64,000 nucleotides of DNA from Pedobacter miscanthi (lineage in GTDB: Bacteria > Bacteroidota > Bacteroidia > Sphingobacteriales > Sphingobacteriaceae). Location of the stretch: the NCBI RefSeq assembly GCF_003315595.1, contig NZ_QNQU01000004.1, forward strand, positions 248,001 through 312,000, written 5' to 3'. Under the pieces are notes generated by a model that made no database searches, was not told the DNA's origin, and saw nothing but the letters and a program-made list of their open reading frames with translations. Of this stretch, positions 8,615 to 16,547 are shown piece after piece (positions within the stretch are counted from its first letter, which is position 1; each line of letters opens with the position of its first letter). A program made the translations under genes and the position numbers.

Positions 8615-9586
8615 ATGAAAAAGATAATTTTAACGGCATTATTTAATTTAACCTGTTTATGTTTATTTGCCCAGCAAAACGCACAGTTCGGGCAATACGT
8701 GTTCAACGGTTTATATATTAATCCGGCTTATGCAGGTTATAAAGAAGAACTGTATATGCAGGCCTTTGTCAGGGCACAGTGGACCGGTATCCAGGGGGCA
8801 CCGCAAACGCTTTCTATATCTGTTGATGAAGCGGTTAAAGAAGAAAGTCTTGGTTTAGGGCTTTTAGTTTCGAAAGATAAGATTGGTGCGCAAACTTCAC
8901 TTAATTTATCAGGTAATTTCGCCTACCGCATTAAACTCGACCGTACCGAAACCAATGTGCTGGCTTTTGGGATCGGACTCGGGGTAATGCAGATGGGTTT
9001 AAACGGGAGTCTTTTAGATCCAAATGAGACAAACGACAACAGGATACCAGCAGGTTACGAAAGTCGTATCGTACCCGATATCAGGGCAGGAGTACATTAT
9101 TCAAACGAAAAGTTTTTTATCGGTTTCTCCGCCAATAACCTGCTTACACAATATCTACCTGTTTTTAGGGATAATAATTTACTCAGCATTACAGCTAAAC
9201 CACACTTTTACCTCACTGCTGGTATGGTGTTTCCGGTGAATAACGATTTTATGTTCAAACCGACGTTCCTGTTTAAAGATGACCTGAACGGACCTACCTC
9301 TCTTGACCTGAACGCTTTTTTAATGATTAAAGAAAAACTCTGGCTGGGTGGAGTATACAGAACATCTATAAAACTCTATCCAAAACCTGATCTGCAGGCC
9401 GATTTAAGGGCAAGGGGCGCTATTGGTTTAATTGCCGAATTCTTTGTGCGCGAAAACCTTAGGATTGGTTATGGCTACGATTATAGTTTAAATAAATTGG
9501 GTAGTTATGATTATGGTTCGCACGAAATATCGATAGGCTATTACCTGCAAACAGCCAAAAGCAGAAGACCCAAATGCTACTTTTAA
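8615..9586 (+). CDS. PorP/SprF family type IX secretion membrane protein, copy A
   Basis: An outer-membrane beta-barrel needed, in studied relatives, to export or attach a cognate type-B CTD protein. A signal peptide (LTALFNLTCLCLFAQ) is followed by the family hallmark start QQNAQFGQYVFNG, YINPAYAGYKEE and AQWTGIQGAPQT. The C-terminus has alternating barrel strands (LRIGYGYDYSLNKLGSYDYG). About 323 residues is typical. The start has an unusually strong Shine-Dalgarno (AGAGGAGG) 4 bp before the ATG. It is last in cassette A and ends in KSRRPKCYF, exactly like its copy at 13645. Confidence 0.9.
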   Translation: MKKIILTALFNLTCLCLFAQQNAQFGQYVFNGLYINPAYAGYKEELYMQAFVRAQWTGIQGAPQTLSISVDEAVKEESLGLGLLVSKDKIGAQTSLNLSGNFAYRIKLDRTETNVLAFGIGLGVMQMGLNGSLLDPNETNDNRIPAGYESRIVPDIRAGVHYSNEKFFIGFSANNLLTQYLPVFRDNNLLSITAKPHFYLTAGMVFPVNNDFMFKPTFLFKDDLNGPTSLDLNAFLMIKEKLWLGGVYRTSIKLYPKPDLQADLRARGAIGLIAEFFVRENLRIGYGYDYSLNKLGSYDYGSHEISIGYYLQTAKSRRPKCYF

Positions 9587-9681
9587 CGATAATCTCTTTA
9601 AAATCGTATAAATATTCCTGATTTGTTTGCTTTTTGTTTGTGGTAACATGTTTTCTTAACATGGATTACATGAGCGATGAT

Positions 9682-9689
9682 TAGTTTTG
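9682..9689 (+). promoter_or_regulatory. Possible -7 box of the second surface cassette
   Basis: TAGTTTTG fits TAnnTTTG and lies about 97 bp before the TTG start at 9786. No matching -33 element was seen. The gap also shares short stretches (ATGAATAAA, TTTTACGT) with the leader of cassette A, as expected if the leader was duplicated too. Confidence 0.35.
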
Positions 9690-9785
9690 CGTTGGTTACG
9701 GAATGAATAAAATGAATGTTTAAAAACCGTTCGCTTCATTTTTACGTAATCAAACATAACCCTGAATTTTGCTCTCCCAAACAAA

Positions 9786-11924
9786 TTGAAGCGGTTTTTT
9801 TGTCTATTCTTATTATTGGGACTGTTTTTGGTCCTTCCAGGGCCTTTGTATGCACAATTGTGTACGAACCAAAGCCGTGTATACGCTAGTTTTCAGGATT
9901 CGCAGAATGCTGCAAGTGGATTTGGATCATCTGTTTCGATAACCAATAATGCTAAATCTGTAGATACAGATCCATCAACAGCTTCTACACTTTCCATTAA
10001 TAGTTTGTTGGGTTCATCATCGGTAACACAATATCTGGAGTTTAGTACAGATGGTACACATTTAGGCAAACGCTTAATTGCAGCAGGTAAACTGGTAACC
10101 GTTAAGGTATCTATTCCTGCTTCAGCTTTAAGTTTGGCAGGGACTATTGAAGTCGGCACTTTTACCAATTTAAATACTGGTACCAAAGCGGCCACACGTG
10201 TCGCAATGTATTCTGCATCTACCGTAGGTTTATTGGGCGGTGCAGGTGCCATCGAAATCCCTTTAACACCTGCACAGGCTTACAATGGTGTTTATGTCAA
10301 ACTTTCGGCGTCACTTTCTATCGGTGTTTCTGCCGAGATATACGGTGCCTATCTTTTAGAAGATAATCCTTTGGATATTGAGTGTGATAAAGGGATTGAT
10401 GTACTTACAGGGGTAAACGGCGCTGGTTTGCTCAACGGAACGGCTTCAATAAGTAATCCTTACGCTGCAATAGATGCTGATCCAACTTATACCACTTATG
10501 CCACCATTAATACCGGATTGCAAGCCGCAAACGAAGCTTATCTTACCGCATTGTTTGCTAAAGAAAGTCAGCCGCTTGATTCCATTAAAATCGTTTATGA
10601 TGGTGGCGGAGGTCTGAGTTTACTCAGTGGTTTTACCATACAGCCTTATCTGGGCGATGCCACAGCAGGTGGCGCATTTAATAATGGGAATACAACGGTT
10701 AAAGCAATCGCTGGTACCACCAAATTTGAAGTTTCTTTTCCGGTATCTGCGGTTTTTGACCGTGTAAAAATCTCATGGGGTGGTGTATTAGCCATCGGTA
10801 CCGAACTCCATATTTACAATGTAACCAAGGTAATTCCCAAACCCATACCTTTAATCGACGGACAGCAGACTTACGCCGGTAGTGTATGCTCGGGCCAGGG
10901 CACTATTTTATCTATTGATAACCTGCAGGACTGTACCACTTATAAATGGTATGCGGATAAAACCACTCCGACACCATTATTTACAGGCAGTTCTTATAAT
11001 CTCGGCATATTACCGGTTGGCGATTATGTTTATTACGTAGAATCTAGGCGAAATAATTGTATTTCTTCTATTTCGGAGCGCGTAAAAGTAACACTAAAGG
11101 TTAATCCGCTGCCAACTGTTTCAGTTACCAATGTAATTTCATGCAGTGGCTCGGCGGTAAACCTTTCGGTAGATAGCCCACTTGCAGGTATCACCTATAA
11201 TTGGTACGATGCCCTTACAGGTGGGAACTTAAAAAATACAGGTGTTACTTATACCACCCCTGTACTTACTGCAAATACAACTTACTATGTAGAAGCCGTA
11301 AATCAGGCCACGGGTTGTGTAAGTGCTAACCGTGCAACGCTGGCCATCCAGGTAAAACCAATAGCTACCGTTGGCACAACAACAGGAACCAATAAAATAT
11401 GCATTGGTTCTGCTACTACTTTAAGCAATGTAAATCCTGGCGGAACCTGGTTAAGTACCAATCCACTGATTGCAACGGTAAATCCTGTTACCGGAGAAGT
11501 AACCGGAGTTGCTGCCGGAACAACGATAATCAGGTATACTATTCCAGACGGACCAGCTGTGTGTACAAATTCTAACGATTTTAATTTAACAGTTGCGGCG
11601 CCTCCAGGTTTAACATTGGGGCCAGAACCGGAAATCTGCTCTGGCTTTACCAGCTCATCATTAAGTTATACCAATCCGGTAAATAGTCCAACCACTTACA
11701 GCATCAGTTGGGGGACTGCTGGCTTTTCAGCAATAAATAATCAGGCTTTGCCAATGGGCAATATACCTTTTACAGTTCCTTTTGATGCTGCAACCGGGAC
11801 CCATTCTGGTATCCTCACCATAAAAAATGCAGATGGTTGCAGTACCCAGATCAATTTTACCATAAAAATAAATCCAAAACCGGCAGCGCCACATGTATCG
11901 CTGCCCATAACATCCCAATATTAA
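9786..11924 (+). CDS. Large secreted Ig-like repeat protein, cassette copy B
   Basis: This is the paralogue of 4672-6879 with the same order of domains. It also begins at a TTG; the signal peptide is KRFFCLFLLLGLFLVLPGPLYAQ. Shared landmarks are SRVYASFQ, SGFTIQPYLGDA, TYKWYADKTTP, SERVKVTLKVNPLPTVSV, TYYVEAVNQATGC, a GTWLSTNPLIATVNP Big-like unit and NFTIKINPKP near the end. As in copy A it stops at a linker-like sequence (HVSLPITSQY) with no secretion tail. The two copies are clearly diverged, so the duplication is not recent. A surface role is inferred from signal peptide and context. Confidence 0.75.
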   Translation: MKRFFCLFLLLGLFLVLPGPLYAQLCTNQSRVYASFQDSQNAASGFGSSVSITNNAKSVDTDPSTASTLSINSLLGSSSVTQYLEFSTDGTHLGKRLIAAGKLVTVKVSIPASALSLAGTIEVGTFTNLNTGTKAATRVAMYSASTVGLLGGAGAIEIPLTPAQAYNGVYVKLSASLSIGVSAEIYGAYLLEDNPLDIECDKGIDVLTGVNGAGLLNGTASISNPYAAIDADPTYTTYATINTGLQAANEAYLTALFAKESQPLDSIKIVYDGGGGLSLLSGFTIQPYLGDATAGGAFNNGNTTVKAIAGTTKFEVSFPVSAVFDRVKISWGGVLAIGTELHIYNVTKVIPKPIPLIDGQQTYAGSVCSGQGTILSIDNLQDCTTYKWYADKTTPTPLFTGSSYNLGILPVGDYVYYVESRRNNCISSISERVKVTLKVNPLPTVSVTNVISCSGSAVNLSVDSPLAGITYNWYDALTGGNLKNTGVTYTTPVLTANTTYYVEAVNQATGCVSANRATLAIQVKPIATVGTTTGTNKICIGSATTLSNVNPGGTWLSTNPLIATVNPVTGEVTGVAAGTTIIRYTIPDGPAVCTNSNDFNLTVAAPPGLTLGPEPEICSGFTSSSLSYTNPVNSPTTYSISWGTAGFSAINNQALPMGNIPFTVPFDAATGTHSGILTIKNADGCSTQINFTIKINPKPAAPHVSLPITSQY

Positions 11925-11954
11925 AAATTTAAACAAATCAAAAATCCCATCCCC

Positions 11955-12644
11955 ATGAACAGTTTCATTAAAAAAAGCTCATTCGTAATCGCATTATTGC
12001 TGATCTGTAACTTCTTACGCGTTTCGGCGCAGGTTACTCCAACTACAACAGGTGTTAACCTATTTTGCCAAGGCGCTGATCTTACCCTGCCTGCACCAGC
12101 CCCAGGCCAAAACTGGATCGTAAGATACAGTGCAATACAAACTACAACACCACCAGACTTAATTCCTTTAACCGGTGGGAACCAGATTCCCGCTGCCATT
12201 TTAAAGAATGGATTTTACTATTTAAGCTCGAAAGCTACCGCAGCAGGATCCTGCGAATCGGACATGCAGGAAATCCCGGTTTATGTACTTCAGCCACTCG
12301 TGCCCAATTTTGCCGCGGCCGATTTTTGTGTGGAAACGCCGATTGCACAGGTTGGAACAGTTACCAATCCCGAAGATCCAACCATCACTACTTTGGCCTA
12401 TCAATGGTACACTGTAGTTGGTACAACCGAAACTGCAATTTCTGGTGCAACTCAAAAAGATTATACACCGGTTTCGCCAACCGTGGGTACAACAAAATAC
12501 CGCTTAAAAGTAGGTTACGAAATTAATGGCAATAAATACTGTGCGCAAACGGTAGACCATGATGTAACGGTAACGGCTAAGCCAACTAAACCAACTATTA
12601 CTCCTGCATTGATTTCTGGAAAAGCTACCCCGGTTACTTTTTAA
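11955..12644 (+). CDS. Small secreted beta-rich protein, cassette copy B
   Basis: A 229-residue exported protein of unknown function. The signal peptide is SSFVIALLLICNFLRVSAQ after a Lys pair. The mature part has an Ig-like segment (TLAYQWYTVVGTTETAISG) and ends in TAKPTKPTITPALIS, again a typical inter-domain linker. It holds the second position of cassette B, matching 6918-7643 by size, position and composition. The copies are much less alike than the flanking genes, which suggests this is the fast-evolving, possibly target-specific part. Confidence 0.65.
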   Translation: MNSFIKKSSFVIALLLICNFLRVSAQVTPTTTGVNLFCQGADLTLPAPAPGQNWIVRYSAIQTTTPPDLIPLTGGNQIPAAILKNGFYYLSSKATAAGSCESDMQEIPVYVLQPLVPNFAAADFCVETPIAQVGTVTNPEDPTITTLAYQWYTVVGTTETAISGATQKDYTPVSPTVGTTKYRLKVGYEINGNKYCAQTVDHDVTVTAKPTKPTITPALISGKATPVTF

Positions 12645-12683
12645 TAGCGTTTAATAAATTTTTTTCTGTTTTTAAATCTATAA

Positions 12684-13628
12684 ATGAGGCTTAGGTTTTA
12701 TACCTTCCTGTTTATGGCTTTTCTATTATTTTCATCTATAATAGGATTTAGCCAGACCGTACCCAATGGGCGGCCGAAAATCACGATCAAAAAAGGATCG
12801 GCGGTTTCGTTGCGCGCAAATTCGGTAGGGGCCACCTCGTACATCTGGTACAAGGATGGTAAACTTGTGCCCGGTCAAACCAAACAGGAACTTATTACCG
12901 CAACCGCAGGGATTTATAAAGTTACCGCAGTAAACCGTTTTGGATGCTCGTCTGATTCTTCAGACGAAATAGAAGTCGAGGTAATCAGTACGCCTGTTGC
13001 AGATGTAGCCATCACTAAACGGTCAGAAACCAAAAATGTACTGAGCAACCAGGTGTTCGACTATTACCTGAACGTGCGGAATAATGGTGCAGACGATGCC
13101 ACATTAGTAAAAGTGAAAGATGTTTTACCGGATAACCTCATTTTCGAAAGTTTAGCGCAGCCAACAGATGGAACCGCCAGTTACGATCCGGCATCAAGAA
13201 CTATCAAATGGGGGATAGATCTTTTAGGCAATGGAAAATTTGCAGAGCTCGTGGTACATGTAAGGGCAAAGCAACCGGGCATGGTAAGCAATACCGCAAC
13301 TGTAACGGCAACCGAAGATGATCCGCTATTATCAAATAATACCTCAACCGATTTAAAAGAAATTTCAGGTTTAAGGATACCAAATGTATTTACACCCAAT
13401 GGGGATGGGAAAAACGATACATTTTATCTCGAAAACCTCGAATCTTTTGAATTTAACGAGGTAACGGTAATCAACAGGTGGGGAAGCACAGTATATCAAT
13501 CAAACAAATACCTGAACGACTGGACCGCTCCGGGATTAAGTGATGGAACTTATTTCTACGTGGTTAAGGTTAAAAACGGGGATGCCGGTTGGCTGGAATA
13601 TAAAGGCTATATCACCATTATTAGGTAA
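12684..13628 (+). CDS. Type-B CTD surface protein (Ig-like, DUF11, gliding-motility C-terminal domain), copy B
   Basis: The paralogue of 7663-8601. Signal peptide FYTFLFMAFLLFSSIIGFSQ; Ig-like domain with TSYIWYKDGKLVPGQTK; DUF11-type repeat (ADVAITKRSETKNV, NNGADDATLVKVKD, DPLLSNNTS); gliding-motility C-terminal domain (IPNVFTPNGDGKNDTF, INRWGSTVYQ, DGTYFYVVKVK, ending YITIIR). The tail should direct export through the type IX system and attachment or release at the surface. It is followed 16 bp later by its own PorP/SprF-like barrel gene. Confidence 0.88.
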   Translation: MRLRFYTFLFMAFLLFSSIIGFSQTVPNGRPKITIKKGSAVSLRANSVGATSYIWYKDGKLVPGQTKQELITATAGIYKVTAVNRFGCSSDSSDEIEVEVISTPVADVAITKRSETKNVLSNQVFDYYLNVRNNGADDATLVKVKDVLPDNLIFESLAQPTDGTASYDPASRTIKWGIDLLGNGKFAELVVHVRAKQPGMVSNTATVTATEDDPLLSNNTSTDLKEISGLRIPNVFTPNGDGKNDTFYLENLESFEFNEVTVINRWGSTVYQSNKYLNDWTAPGLSDGTYFYVVKVKNGDAGWLEYKGYITIIR

Positions 13629-13644
13629 ATACAATTAAGCTGAT

Positions 13645-14625
13645 ATGATAAGTTTAAAAAAGATCTTACTTGTTTTTATTGTCTGCATGGCATTTTTAAA
13701 AATACATGCCCAGCAAAATGCACAGTTTGGTCAGTATGTTTTTAACGGAATGTACATCAATCCGGCTTATACCGGTTACAAAGAGGAACTTTATCTGCAG
13801 GCTTTTGCAAGGGCACAGTGGACCGGTGTGAAAGGAGCGCCACAAACCCTGTCGATTTCGGCTGATGAAGCAATAAATGACGAAAGTCTGGGTATAGGTG
13901 GCATTATAACCAAAGATAAAATTGGAGCGCAAAGTGCCTTAAATGCTTCGGCCAATTTCGCCTACCGCATTAAGTTAGACCGTACCGAAACCAATATTCT
14001 TGCATTTGGCCTGGGCGTTGGCGTAATGCAGATCGGTTTAGATGGCAGTTTGCTTGATCCGATTGAACAGGGCGATAACCGCATCCCCACAGGCAATGTA
14101 AGTCAGGTAATGCCCGACATCCGTGCCGGCATCCATTATTCTAATGAGAAATTTTTTATAGGTTTCTCTGCAGATAACCTTTTGTCTAAATCTTTATCCG
14201 TTTTTAGCGATTACAACCTGCTTAACATAAAAGTACAGCCGCATTTTTATTTAACATCCGGACTGGCACTTCCGCTGAATGATGAATTTGTATTTAAGCC
14301 CACTTTTTTGATTAAAGATGATCTGCATGGACCAACATCATTAGATCTGAATGCTTTTTTGCTTATCAAAGAACGTTTCTGGCTAGGGGCTGTTTACCGG
14401 ACTTCAGTTAAAATATATCCAAAACAGAACCTGGATAGTAATCTCCGCGACCGTGCAGCTGTTGGTTTTATCAGCGAATTATTTGTGCGGCAGAACCTGC
14501 GCATCGGTTATGGCTACGATTACAGCTTAAATAAACTGGGTAATTATGATTATGGCTCGCATGAAATTTCAGTTGGTTATTACCTGGTTACCAAAAAAAG
14601 CAGGCGCCCAAAATGTTACTTTTAA
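13645..14625 (+). CDS. PorP/SprF family type IX secretion membrane protein, copy B
   Basis: The paralogue of 8615-9586. Signal peptide LLVFIVCMAFLKIHAQ, then QQNAQFGQYVFNG, YINPAYTGYKEE and AQWTGVKGAPQTL. The barrel continues to LGNYDYGSHEISVGYY and KSRRPKCYF. Most positions look identical between the two copies, far more than for the upstream genes, as expected for a shared secretion role. It is an outer-membrane protein and the likely dedicated partner of 12684-13628. Confidence 0.9.
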   Translation: MISLKKILLVFIVCMAFLKIHAQQNAQFGQYVFNGMYINPAYTGYKEELYLQAFARAQWTGVKGAPQTLSISADEAINDESLGIGGIITKDKIGAQSALNASANFAYRIKLDRTETNILAFGLGVGVMQIGLDGSLLDPIEQGDNRIPTGNVSQVMPDIRAGIHYSNEKFFIGFSADNLLSKSLSVFSDYNLLNIKVQPHFYLTSGLALPLNDEFVFKPTFLIKDDLHGPTSLDLNAFLLIKERFWLGAVYRTSVKIYPKQNLDSNLRDRAAVGFISELFVRQNLRIGYGYDYSLNKLGNYDYGSHEISVGYYLVTKKSRRPKCYF

Positions 14626-14724
14626 TTTATCACTTTTAGGGGTACTCTTTTTGGTTGTTTGATTAATCCAAAGTAATTAAACAAATTTATGTTATCCATG
14701 TTCAGCTTATAATATCAATTTATT

Positions 14725-15039
14725 ATGGATGTGGCAGTTAACCGGATTACAAATCATGATTCCAATCTAAAAGTTTGGTTATCAGACGAGGAAATCTTTT
14801 ATAACCAGCTGAGGAATCAGGACGGCAAAGCATTCAAAGTGCTATATAAACGGTATGCAGCAGCCATTTATGGATCGATTATCCGCAAAGTAAACGACGA
14901 GGAGAAGGCTAAAATGATTTTGGATCAAACCTTTTCTGAATTGTGGCGCAATTTTTCAGATTATGACGCAACAAAGTTGCGTATTTTTAGTTGGATCAAT
15001 CAAATTGCACTTCAAAATATCAGGAAAACTACCGTTTAA
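14725..15039 (+). CDS. Sigma-70 region 2 domain protein lacking region 4
   Basis: A 104-residue protein resembling the N-terminal half of ECF-type sigma factors: DGKAFKVLYKRYAAAIYGSIIRK and ELWRNFSDYDATKLRIFSWINQIA fit region 2, which binds core polymerase and the -10 element. It stops at NIRKTTV, just where the linker to region 4 would begin, and no region 4 was found downstream in any frame. It could be a truncated sigma factor or a stand-alone regulator that competes for polymerase. It lies 99 bp after cassette B and 99 bp before a Crp-type regulator. Confidence 0.7.
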   Translation: MDVAVNRITNHDSNLKVWLSDEEIFYNQLRNQDGKAFKVLYKRYAAAIYGSIIRKVNDEEKAKMILDQTFSELWRNFSDYDATKLRIFSWINQIALQNIRKTTV

Positions 15040-15138
15040 TAAGTTTTTAACAGCACAATCGTGTCAATAATCTACTTTATTTTTAAGTTTCAGTTGTATT
15101 TGCTATAATTAAGGGTCTAAAGTCTATCCTTATTTTAT

Positions 15139-15747
15139 ATGCTTGAATCCCGAAAGGTATTTTTAGTGAATGCTGTATTGAATTATTTCAGCAGTTTAAG
15201 CCCCATAACGCAGGGCTTTATTCAGGAAATTGAAAAAAATGTTCAACCTATACAGGTTAAAAAGAATAAATATATTCTTTCGCCTATTGATAATAATGAT
15301 GATGTTTTTTTTGTGGTAAGCGGCCTGGTGAGGGGATTTATCAAAGATGATGGCAAAGAAATTACCACCTGGATAAGTTTAGAAACCGAATTTATCGGGG
15401 CCATCCAGCATCCTGATGAGAGTATCCAGCCTTCAATTGAATATTTACAGGCACTCGAAAATTCCGAGCTTGTACCCATTCCCCGTGCTTTGATTGATAG
15501 ACTGTATAGCCTTTATCCCGAAACCAATGTAATCGGGCGAAAAATCCTGGCGCTGCAATATCATGCTGCATCAGAAAGATCTATACTCGCCCGCATCCCT
15601 TCGGCAGAGCGGCGTTACGAAAAGTTTCTGGAATTAAATTCATTTGATGTGTCGAAAGTCCCGTTGCGTTGCATTGCCAGTTATTTAGGCATGCGCCTTG
15701 AAACCCTGAGTCGCATACGCAGTAAACTGGTAAAGGAATTGGTGTGA
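15139..15747 (+). CDS. Crp/Fnr family transcriptional regulator
   Basis: A 202-residue regulator with an N-terminal cyclic-nucleotide-binding-like beta roll (YILSPIDNNDDVFFVVSGLVRGFIKDDGKE, about 40-80), a dimer helix (HAASERSILARIPSAERRYEKFLEL) and a C-terminal winged helix (VPLRCIASYLGMRLETLSRIRSKL), the usual Bacteroidota layout. No Fnr-type cysteine cluster is present, so oxygen sensing by an iron-sulphur centre is unlikely. The ligand is unknown. It stands alone between the sigma-like gene and a repeat-rich gap. Confidence 0.88.
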   Translation: MLESRKVFLVNAVLNYFSSLSPITQGFIQEIEKNVQPIQVKKNKYILSPIDNNDDVFFVVSGLVRGFIKDDGKEITTWISLETEFIGAIQHPDESIQPSIEYLQALENSELVPIPRALIDRLYSLYPETNVIGRKILALQYHAASERSILARIPSAERRYEKFLELNSFDVSKVPLRCIASYLGMRLETLSRIRSKLVKELV

Positions 15748-15776
15748 TGTTAATGTCGTAATTTCCTGAAGCATCG

Positions 15777-15837
15777 CGGAATAGAGAGATCTACCCGGAT
15801 AGATCTCTCGACTACGTTGCTCTCCGCTCGAGATGAC
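15777..15837. repeat. Dispersed palindromic repeat (GTCGAGATGACG family)
   Basis: Contains AGAGATCTA/TAGATCTCT and ends with CTCGAGATGACG. Related copies are at 22584-22691, 31173-31230 and 37540-37620. All are intergenic and can fold into a hairpin. Confidence 0.6.
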
Positions 15838-15842
15838 GCCTC

Positions 15843-15971
15843 CAATGCTATTAAGTTAAGCCGATAACCCCGGATAATATAATTTAACCACAGATAAAAA
15901 GGATGCACACAGATAAAATCCGTGTTTATCTGTGTGCATCTGTGGTTAAAAAACCTAACTTAATAGCATTG
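15843..15971. mobile_element. MITE-like element, copy 1
   Basis: A 129-bp non-coding element with perfect 16-bp terminal inverted repeats (CAATGCTATTAAGTTA at 15843, its complement ending at 15971). Inside is a second dyad, CACAGAT...ATCTGTG with GCACACAGATAAA. The complement of the whole can form one long hairpin. A second copy lies at 16206-16315. No transposase gene is present, so a non-autonomous element is inferred. Confidence 0.6.
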
Positions 15972-16205
15972 GAGACGCTGAGACCAGTTAGGTTTATTTT
16001 ACCTGTAAATGAAACTTAGTTTGCGCTCGTTTCCAAACGAGTGTATGAATAGCTAAACGATTTTATCGTTTGTAACTACAAACTATTCAATGTTCGTTAA
16101 AAACGAGCCTTAACTGAAAATGAAGATTGCAGGGAATTTCTGTGTTTTCTGTGAATCCGCGGCAAAAAATAATTGGAACAGAAAAAAGTCTTAGCAAGAC
16201 GCTTA

Positions 16206-16315
16206 CAATGCTATTAAGTTAAGCCAATAACCCCGGATAATATAATTTGACCACAGATAAAATCCGTGTTTATCTGTCTGCATCTGTGGTTAAAAAACCT
16301 AACTTAATAGCATTG
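16206..16315. mobile_element. MITE-like element, copy 2
   Basis: A 110-bp copy with the same perfect 16-bp terminal repeats as 15843-15971 and an internal 19-bp deletion. Flanks of both copies share ATGACGCCTC-like sequence. The 234 bp between the copies holds small dyads (CTCGTTTCCAAACGAG, AAACGATTTTATCGTTT) and no gene. Confidence 0.6.
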
Positions 16316-16452
16316 ATGACGCCTCGAGGAGGTAGTTTTCTTCTTCAGCGTTCTGTCGATAATATCAATTTATATGCAATAAATTAAAACATGAGATAAC
16401 GTAACTCGAAGAAAGTTATATATATCAACATTATTTATATTATATTTAAGGT

Positions 16453-16536
16453 ATGGAAATACTACTTGAATTATTGTTCATTTTGCTTTGCCTCCCTTGG
16501 AAAAAGATGGCAAAATGGCTTGAGTTTGAAAAATAA
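16453..16536 (+). CDS. Possible 27-residue membrane peptide
   Basis: A short ORF starting at ATG, 11 bp before the next gene and in the same direction. The product has a hydrophobic helix (ILLELLFILLCLPW) followed by a basic/amphipathic tail (KKMAKWLEFEK). It could be a small membrane protein, an upstream leader peptide coupled to the next gene, or chance. There is no homology evidence. Confidence 0.35.
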   Translation: MEILLELLFILLCLPWKKMAKWLEFEK

Positions 16537-16547
16537 CACAAACTATT

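Noticed and set aside
9893..10252. Minus-strand 119-residue ORF
   Set aside because: It lies inside the large Ig-like gene, a shadow of its Thr/Ala-rich coding strand.
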